A DNA stretch of 48,475 nt, from NCBI GenBank assembly GCA_022823665.1, contig JAJEHN010000021.1:1-48475 (forward strand). Reading direction: 5' to 3'. A program made the translations under genes and the position numbers. Under the pieces are notes generated by a model. The model was not told the origin of the DNA and did not search any database. It was given only the letters and a program-made list of their open reading frames with translations. Shown here in pieces: positions 43,350-48,475 of the stretch. Numbering within the stretch: the first letter of the stretch is position 1; each line of letters starts with the position of its first letter. This DNA comes from Thermoanaerobaculia bacterium. Lineage in GTDB: Bacteria; Acidobacteriota; Thermoanaerobaculia; Multivoradales; Multivoraceae.

Positions 43350-44818
43350 GGTTCAGAACCCCCCGTCCGGGTCAGCGAAAGGACGGCCCGGTCGGCCGGC
43401 CGGAGATAGCGGTCGATCACCCGCGCCAGGTCGTCGGCCGAAACCTCGGCCGCGGCGTCGAGCCACTCCGTCGACTGCCGCCAGCCTCCGAGCACCTCGG
43501 CCGCGGCCAGACGTTGCGCCAGCCCGGCGTCCTGCTCGAGCTGGCGCCAGGAATCCGTCAGAAGCTGCCGGCGCACCCGCTCGAGTTCGGCATCATCGGC
43601 CCGGGCCGTGCGCAACCGGCCGAGAAGCCGGTCCCAGGCCGGGATCAACTCTTCGCCACCGACCCCCTCGCCAGCCTCGATCCGAACCGCGAAGTAACCG
43701 CCGAGTCTGCGCGACACGTGCTCCGCCGACGCCGCGAACGCGACCCGGCTCTCGCCCACGACCAGGTCCCGGTAGAGCCGGCCGGAGCGGCTGTTCAGGA
43801 GACCGGCGAGAACATCCAGCGCGACCGCGTCGCCGCCGGCCTCGAATGGCACGGTGGGATAGCGGATCTCCACCTGGCTGCGGCAGGCGCAGAGGCCTTC
43901 CAGGGATTCAAGCGCCGGCCCCGCAACCTCCTCCACCTTCTCCACGCTCTCCGCCTCGCCCGTCCCTCCCCCACGCGCCCGGCCACCGCCGCCGAGCCGG
44001 CCGAAGTAGCGTTCCGCCAGGGCGCGGGCGCGCTCCGGCGACAGGTCCCCCACCAGCACCGCGACGAGGCGGCCGGGCCGGTAGTGGGTCTCGAAGTGGG
44101 AACGCGCGGCCGCCGGCAGGAGCCGCGCGACCTCGGACGGCTCGCCGCCCGGCGAGTGGGCGTAGGGATGCCCCGCGCCCCAGTAGGCCGCGTCGAACCG
44201 CTCGAACCAGACGCCGGCCGGGCTCGAATCGATGCGCTGGCGGCGCTCCTGCTCGACCACCGCCAGCTCCCGCCGGAAGCCCCGGAACACGGGCTCGAGC
44301 AGGCGGTCGGACTCCATCCAGAACCAGAGCTCGACCTTCTCCTTCGGCACCAGCGTCTGGAACGTGGTCGAGTCGTGGCGGGTGACCGCGTCGATCCCGA
44401 GCGCGCCCTCCCGGGTGTAGACGCCGGAGTAGGCGCCCGGCCGCTGAAGGGCCGCCAGCCGCTGCTCCACGCGGTCCAGACCGCGCGCCATCGCACCCTG
44501 CCGCACCGACTGTTCGTACAGCCTCTCCCAGCGCCGGAGCAGCGGCGCTTCCTTCTCCCAGTCGCCGGTGCCGATCGTCCGGCTGCCTGCGTACAGGAGA
44601 TGTTCGACGACGTGGGCGAGACCGCGGCGGCCGGCCGGGTCCGATGCGGAGCCTGCGCGCACCGTCCAGACGGCGGCCACGAGCGGCCGGCCCGGGCGTT
44701 CGACGACCAGGAAGGTCATCCCGTTGTCGAGGGTGAAGTGCGCGGGCTCGAGGGGCCGCGCGGCAGCGGCCGCCGTAGCGGCGACGAGCAGGAGCGCCAG
44801 AGCACCGACGGGTTTCAC
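43346..44818 (-). CDS. M16 family zinc peptidase, catalytic subunit
   Basis: The protein has 490 residues. After a signal peptide (ALALLLVAATAAAAA) the first M16 domain has FTLDNGMTFLVVERPGRPLVAAVWTVRAGS, the inverted zinc motif HVVEH at 69-73, and the third ligand region ELAVVEQERRQR. It also has the Arg/Tyr-bearing second domain (GGYFAVRIEAGEG). It cleaves peptides inside a closed chamber, probably with the adjacent inactive homologue. The GTG start overlaps the stop of the CRTAC1-like gene (GTGA), giving a coupled three-gene unit. Confidence 0.9.
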   Translation of the reverse strand: MKPVGALALLLVAATAAAAARPLEPAHFTLDNGMTFLVVERPGRPLVAAVWTVRAGSASDPAGRRGLAHVVEHLLYAGSRTIGTGDWEKEAPLLRRWERLYEQSVRQGAMARGLDRVEQRLAALQRPGAYSGVYTREGALGIDAVTRHDSTTFQTLVPKEKVELWFWMESDRLLEPVFRGFRRELAVVEQERRQRIDSSPAGVWFERFDAAYWGAGHPYAHSPGGEPSEVARLLPAAARSHFETHYRPGRLVAVLVGDLSPERARALAERYFGRLGGGGRARGGGTGEAESVEKVEEVAGPALESLEGLCACRSQVEIRYPTVPFEAGGDAVALDVLAGLLNSRSGRLYRDLVVGESRVAFAASAEHVSRRLGGYFAVRIEAGEGVGGEELIPAWDRLLGRLRTARADDAELERVRRQLLTDSWRQLEQDAGLAQRLAAAEVLGGWRQSTEWLDAAAEVSADDLARVIDRYLRPADRAVLSLTRTGGSEP

Positions 44819-46539
44819 CGCCGTTCCTCTACGACGAGGTAGGCGCCGGCCGGTGGATCGACGATCCGGATGCGGGCGCCCGAGGGCCAGCGCAGGTCAA
44901 GTTGCCGCCGGCCGTCCGCCGCCGGGACGGCCCAGCGCAGGCGGTGGCCACTCGACGACTGGTAACTGTCGCCGCGAACGACCCAGCGCCGGGCCGGTGG
45001 CCGCTCGGAGTCGTCGGAGAGCGTCACGACGGCCCCCACCGCCTGCGTGTTCGGAGACCGGCCGCGCAGTTCGACGCCAAGCCATGTCGCACCCGCCGGC
45101 CCGGCCGTGTCGTTCCGCCACAGGCGGGCCGGACCGTCGTTCGCGGTGACCGCGAGGTCGCCGTCGCCGTCGTTGTCGTAGTCCGCGGCGGCGGCCCCGC
45201 GGCTCACCAGGGGATCCTCGTCCGTCCAGACGCAGCGCACCTCGGAGAAACTCCCCGCCGCGTCGCCGGAGCGGCCGCGCAGCAGCAGGTTCCGCTGCCG
45301 GTACTCCGTGTTGTCGCGCCGCGGCGACGCGAAGATGTGGCCGTTCGCGACATACACGTCGAGCGCGCCGTCACGGTCGAAGTCCTCGGCGACGATCCCG
45401 AAGCCCAGCAGGTTGAACGATGGCTGCCCGAAACCGGCAGTGGCCGAGACGTCCTCGAACAGCAGGTCCGGCCCCGGCCCGGCGTTTCGGTACAGCGTGT
45501 TCGTCTCCACGTCGAAGTTCGTCACGGCCAGATCGGGATCGCCGTCGAAGTCGAAGTCGGCCACGGCCAGTCCCATGCCCGCTTCCGGCCGGCCGTTGCG
45601 GTTGACGGCGGCGCCCGAGAGCAGGGACAGATCCTCGAACGTGCCGTCGCCCCGGTTCCTGAACAGGAGGTTCAGCGTCAGGTCGTTCGCTACGTAGAGA
45701 TCGGGCCGGCCGTCCGCGTCGAGGTCGGTGAACAGGACGCCCAGGCCCTTGCCATCGGCGCCGGCAAGGCCGGCGGCGGCCGTCGCGTCCTCGAGGCCTC
45801 CGCCGCCATCGTTCGTGTAGAACCGGTCGTGCTGGCCCATGAACAGCGACGGATCGCACACCTCGGGCGGGGACTCGGAACCCTCCCGGCGGCAGTCCAG
45901 GCCGTGGTCCGGGTCGTAGTCGAGGTAGCGGCTGACATGGAGGTCGAGATCACCGTCCCCGTCCGCGTCGGCCAGCGCCATCGAGGAGCCCCAGGGGAAC
46001 TCGTCCGCTCCAGCCTCCGGCACGGCCGCCGGCAGCGGTTCCGCCGCGGCGAAGCGACCGGCGCCGTCGTTGCGCAGGAGGACCGTGGGGCCGTAACGGG
46101 AGACGAACAGGTCGACGTCGCGGTCGCCGTCGACGTCGGCTGCCACGACGCCCTGGCCGTAGCCACGCGCGACATCGCCGCCGCCGGCCGGGGCGAAGCG
46201 GAACTCCCCGGCGCCGTCCGGTCCGAGGTTCCGGAACAGGCGGTCCGCCGAAACCTCGCCGCCGTCCGGCGGAAACGGCCCCGACTGCACCAGGTAGAGA
46301 TCGAGCCAGCCGTCGCCGTCGAAGTCGATCCAGGCGACTCCGGCGCCCATCGTCTCGGGGAGGTGCAGCCCGCCGGCCGCGCCCGCGTCGTGGACGAAAC
46401 GAAGTCCCACCTTGGCGGACACCTCGGAGAAGCTGAATCCGCAGTCCTCCGGGGCAGCGGCCAGGCAGGGACGGAGAGCGAATGAGTGGACGGCAGCAAG
46501 CACGACGGCCAACCGTCGGGCACCACCTCGCCAACCCAT
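44815..46539 (-). CDS. CRTAC1-like exported protein (FG-GAP/VCBS repeats, ASPIC/UnbV domain), paralogue 4
   Basis: The protein has about 574 residues from the ATG at 46539, which opens a signal peptide (GARRLAVVLAAVHSFALRPCLAAA); an upstream in-frame ATG at 46566 is less likely. Seven calcium-loop motifs are visible (DFDGDGWLDLYL, DVDGDRDVDLFV, DADGDGDLDLHV, DLDADGRPDLYVAND, DFDFDGDPDLAV, DFDRDGALDVYVANGH, DYDNDGDGDLAV). The C-terminal ASPIC/UnbV part has VVRGDSYQSSSGHRLRW. It is coupled to the two M16 genes, unlike the other three paralogues, and divergent from folP with a 41-base gap. Confidence 0.88.
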   Translation of the reverse strand: MGWRGGARRLAVVLAAVHSFALRPCLAAAPEDCGFSFSEVSAKVGLRFVHDAGAAGGLHLPETMGAGVAWIDFDGDGWLDLYLVQSGPFPPDGGEVSADRLFRNLGPDGAGEFRFAPAGGGDVARGYGQGVVAADVDGDRDVDLFVSRYGPTVLLRNDGAGRFAAAEPLPAAVPEAGADEFPWGSSMALADADGDGDLDLHVSRYLDYDPDHGLDCRREGSESPPEVCDPSLFMGQHDRFYTNDGGGGLEDATAAAGLAGADGKGLGVLFTDLDADGRPDLYVANDLTLNLLFRNRGDGTFEDLSLLSGAAVNRNGRPEAGMGLAVADFDFDGDPDLAVTNFDVETNTLYRNAGPGPDLLFEDVSATAGFGQPSFNLLGFGIVAEDFDRDGALDVYVANGHIFASPRRDNTEYRQRNLLLRGRSGDAAGSFSEVRCVWTDEDPLVSRGAAAADYDNDGDGDLAVTANDGPARLWRNDTAGPAGATWLGVELRGRSPNTQAVGAVVTLSDDSERPPARRWVVRGDSYQSSSGHRLRWAVPAADGRRQLDLRWPSGARIRIVDPPAGAYLVVEERR

Positions 46540-46580
46540 CCGGCGACGGTAGCACCCGGCAGGCACCTTAGACTCCAGCG

Positions 46581-47813
46581 ATGGAACTGGCCTGCGGCAC
46601 CCACACTCTGAGGTTCGCCGAGCGCCCCATGGTCATGGGCGTCCTGAACGTGACGCCGGACAGCTTCTCGGACGGCGGCCTGTACGACACGCCGGGCCGG
46701 GCGATCGAGCACGCGCGGCTGATGGCGGCGGAGGGCGCCGACCTGATCGACGTCGGCGCGGAGAGCACTCGCCCGGGCGCGGCGCCCGTCGAACTCGAGA
46801 ACGAACTCGAGCGCCTGCTGCCGGTGATCGAGGGCATCGCCGGGCTCGACCTCGGCGTGCCGCTGAGCGTCGACACGGCGAAGCCGGCAGCGGCCGACCG
46901 GGCGCTCGCCGCCGGCGCCTCGATGATCAACGACGTCTCGGGCGCCGGCGAGGCAATGCTGGAAGTGGCGGCCCGTCACGGCGCGCCGGTCATCGCGATG
47001 CACATGCGGGGAGAGCCCCGGACGATGCAGCACGCGCCGCGCTACGACGATGTCGTAACCGAGATCCGCGACTACCTCTCCGCCCGCGTGACCGCTGGCC
47101 GCAGGCTCGGCGTCCACGTGCTCGTGGACCCCGGGATCGGCTTCGGAAAGACGCTGGAGCACAATCTCGAGCTGCTGGCGAACCTCCACGCGTTGCGGGA
47201 TCTCGCCGCGCCGGTGGTGCTGGGCGTATCTCGCAAGTCCTTCCTCGACCGGCTGCTCGGCGGCCTTCCGGTCGAGGAGCGGCTGGCCGGGACTCTCACG
47301 GTCAACGCCTGGGCCGCCGCCCTCGAGGCCGCCGACGTGCTGCGTGTCCACGACGTGCGGGAGCACCGGCAACTGGCCGAGAGCATCGCCGCCCTGCGCC
47401 GGTATCGCCTTGCGTCGGCGCCGCGGCGGCGGGTTCTCGCCCGCGGCATCCCCTGCTGTTGCCGCGTCGGCGTGACGGCGAAGGAGCGCGCCGAGCCGCA
47501 GGACCTGCTGGTGGATGTCGAGGTGTCCCTGGCGCCGGCCGGCCTGGGCGCACGCGACGACCTGGACACGACGGTGGACTACGCGGAACTCGCCGCACGC
47601 GCCCAGGCCGTCGCGGCCAGGGACGAGTACCGCCTCGTGGAGACGCTGGCCGAACGCATCGCGATAGCGATCACCGCCGATGCCGGATCGAACGCCGGCG
47701 GCACGGCGGCTCCGACACGGATCGAGTCGCTCCGCGTGGGCGTCTCGAAGCCTGGCGCGGCCCGCGAACTCGGCGTCGCCGAAGTCGGCGCGGAGATCGA
47801 CTGGCGCCCGTGA
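46581..47813 (+). CDS. folP: Dihydropteroate synthase fused to dihydroneopterin aldolase-like domain
   Basis: The protein has 410 residues. Residues 1 to about 275 are dihydropteroate synthase: MGVLNVTPDSFSDGG, ESTRPGA, SVDTAKPAAADRAL, MINDVSGAG, MHMRGEPRTMQ, VDPGIGFGKT and LGVSRKSFLDRLLGG. Residues about 290-410 are a FolB/FolX-like domain: CCCRVGVTAKERAEPQDLLVDVEV, DDLDTTVDYAEL and VGVSKPGAAREL. The first domain joins pterin diphosphate to p-aminobenzoate. The second probably splits or epimerises dihydroneopterin, but the usual YGYHG-type lead is replaced by CCCRVG, so aldolase activity is inferred. FolK, the step between the two, is encoded directly after it with a GTGA overlap. It acts in the cytoplasm. 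Confidence 0.93.
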   Translation: MELACGTHTLRFAERPMVMGVLNVTPDSFSDGGLYDTPGRAIEHARLMAAEGADLIDVGAESTRPGAAPVELENELERLLPVIEGIAGLDLGVPLSVDTAKPAAADRALAAGASMINDVSGAGEAMLEVAARHGAPVIAMHMRGEPRTMQHAPRYDDVVTEIRDYLSARVTAGRRLGVHVLVDPGIGFGKTLEHNLELLANLHALRDLAAPVVLGVSRKSFLDRLLGGLPVEERLAGTLTVNAWAAALEAADVLRVHDVREHRQLAESIAALRRYRLASAPRRRVLARGIPCCCRVGVTAKERAEPQDLLVDVEVSLAPAGLGARDDLDTTVDYAELAARAQAVAARDEYRLVETLAERIAIAITADAGSNAGGTAAPTRIESLRVGVSKPGAARELGVAEVGAEIDWRP

Positions 47814-48358
47814 CCCGTACCCGAGCCTTCATCGGCCTCGGGTCCAACCTGCGGCCCCGGACCGCGAACCTGCGCGCGGCCGTCGATCGCCTCCGCGATG
47901 TCGGGCACGTGACCGCGGTATCGCGCTTTCTTCGCACCGAAGCCGTCCCCGAGCGCGGCGTCGCGGCCACCGACCCGGAGTTCCTGAACGCGGCGGCCGC
48001 GCTCGAAACGAGGCTCGATGCCCGCACGTTGCTCGCGGACCTGCTGGAGATCGAGGCCGCGCTCGGCCGCGACCGGACCGCCGACGGCGCAGCCGGCCCA
48101 CGAACGATCGATCTCGACCTGCTGCTGTTCGGCGACGCCGTCATCGACGAACCCGGCCTGGCCGTGCCGCATCCCCGGATGCACCGGCGACGCTTCGTCC
48201 TCGAACCCCTGGTCGAGATCGCTCCGAACGCCTGGCATCCGGGCCTGCGGAGGACGGCGGCCGAACTGCTGGCGGAACTCATCGTGCCGGCCTCCGGCCG
48301 GCGCGTTTCCCGGCCGCCTCCGGCGGCAGCGGGTCAGAAGACCCGCGCACCCAGCTAG
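47810..48358 (+). CDS. folK: 2-amino-4-hydroxy-6-hydroxymethyldihydropteridine diphosphokinase (HPPK)
   Basis: The protein has 182 residues. The GTG start overlaps the folP-folB stop (GTGA) and begins VTRTRAFIGLGSNLRPR, the usual HPPK opening. EFLNAAAALET, LLEIEAALGRDR, GPRTIDLDLLLFG (magnesium-binding Asp pair) and PHPRMHRRRFVLEPLVEIAP are the remaining family motifs. It transfers diphosphate from ATP to the pterin before dihydropteroate synthase acts. The last 25 or so residues are a low-complexity tail beyond the family's normal end. The TAG stop lies inside the CTAG at the boundary of the second IS copy, so the IS has not removed any of the HPPK core. Confidence 0.92.
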   Translation: MTRTRAFIGLGSNLRPRTANLRAAVDRLRDVGHVTAVSRFLRTEAVPERGVAATDPEFLNAAAALETRLDARTLLADLLEIEAALGRDRTADGAAGPRTIDLDLLLFGDAVIDEPGLAVPHPRMHRRRFVLEPLVEIAPNAWHPGLRRTAAELLAELIVPASGRRVSRPPPAAAGQKTRAPS

Positions 48359-48475
48359 CTAGTTCTCGTCCAGAAGCGCGGAAGTGCTTGATTTTGCTGG
48401 GCTAAACGGGCTCGGTGTAGCTTCGATTTCACAGATCGGAGTGAGGGGGCAAGCATGCGCGCGCGACGGACGGCA
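48355..48475 (+). mobile_element. Second copy of the insertion sequence, inverted and cut by the window end
   Basis: These 121 bases are identical to the complement of 1548-1668, from the CTAGCTAG tip through the terminal repeat and the leader into the transposase. The base just outside the tip differs between copies, so this marks the element border. The rest lies beyond the window. Confidence 0.9.
48455..48475 (+). CDS. Start of IS transposase gene (partial, 7 codons)
   Basis: ATG at 48455 begins MRARRTA, the same as the transposase at 222-1568, preceded by the same GAGTGAGGGGG leader. The window ends in the gene. It reads away from the segment, as does the left copy. Confidence 0.85.

Noticed and set aside
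1..48475. CRISPR array, tRNA, rRNA or replication origin
   Set aside because: No regularly spaced repeats, tRNA cloverleaf, rRNA-like stretch or iteron cluster was seen in the few non-coding gaps.

Overview
The window is GC-rich and densely coded. It looks like a piece of an Acidobacteriota genome, possibly of the Thermoanaerobaculia type. The basis is the gene mix: three VWFA-related proteins of the kind common in Acidobacteria, an Oar-like TonB-dependent receptor with an N-terminal carboxypeptidase-regulatory domain, four CRTAC1-like proteins (FG-GAP/VCBS plus ASPIC/UnbV), alkaline-phosphatase-superfamily 'sulfatases' fused to TPRs, and many exported TPR proteins. The lineage is inferred from gene families only; no rRNA or tRNA gene was seen.

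Layout. 1-1668 is a complete insertion sequence (IS5-superfamily DDE transposase). The last 121 bases (48355-48475) are the start of a second, inverted copy, so everything between is bracketed by the same element. 1665-6696 (minus) holds a large secreted metalloprotease/LRR mosaic and a MOFRL-type glycerate kinase. 6747-17776 (plus) is a tightly coupled six-gene run: a fold-type III PLP decarboxylase, then three CRTAC1-like propeller proteins and two TPR proteins, nearly all overlapping by a few bases. 17777-24048 (minus) holds an Oar-like receptor, a carboxypeptidase-regulatory/TPR protein and a TPR-fused sulfatase-like lipoprotein. A 568-base gene-free divergent region follows. 24617-30279 (plus) has a transglutaminase-like/TPR lipoprotein and two VWFA-related proteins. 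30289-34915 (minus) has a third VWFA-related protein, a second sulfatase-like/TPR protein and a small exported protein. 34967-36400 (plus) is a DUF3179 protein. 36441-46539 (minus) has two paralogous secreted reprolysin-like metalloproteases, an M16 peptidase pair (one with HxxEH, one without) and a fourth CRTAC1-like protein. 46581-48358 (plus) is a folate module: a FolP-FolB fusion overlapping FolK.

The theme is the cell envelope and secretome: most of the genes begin with a signal peptide or lipoprotein signal. The most interesting unexplained element is a roughly 110-residue beta-rich domain found six times at the C-terminal side of three otherwise different secreted metalloproteases. Second is the IS placement: both copies sit exactly on a CTAG that contains the stop codon of the neighbouring gene, so neither gene loses a residue.
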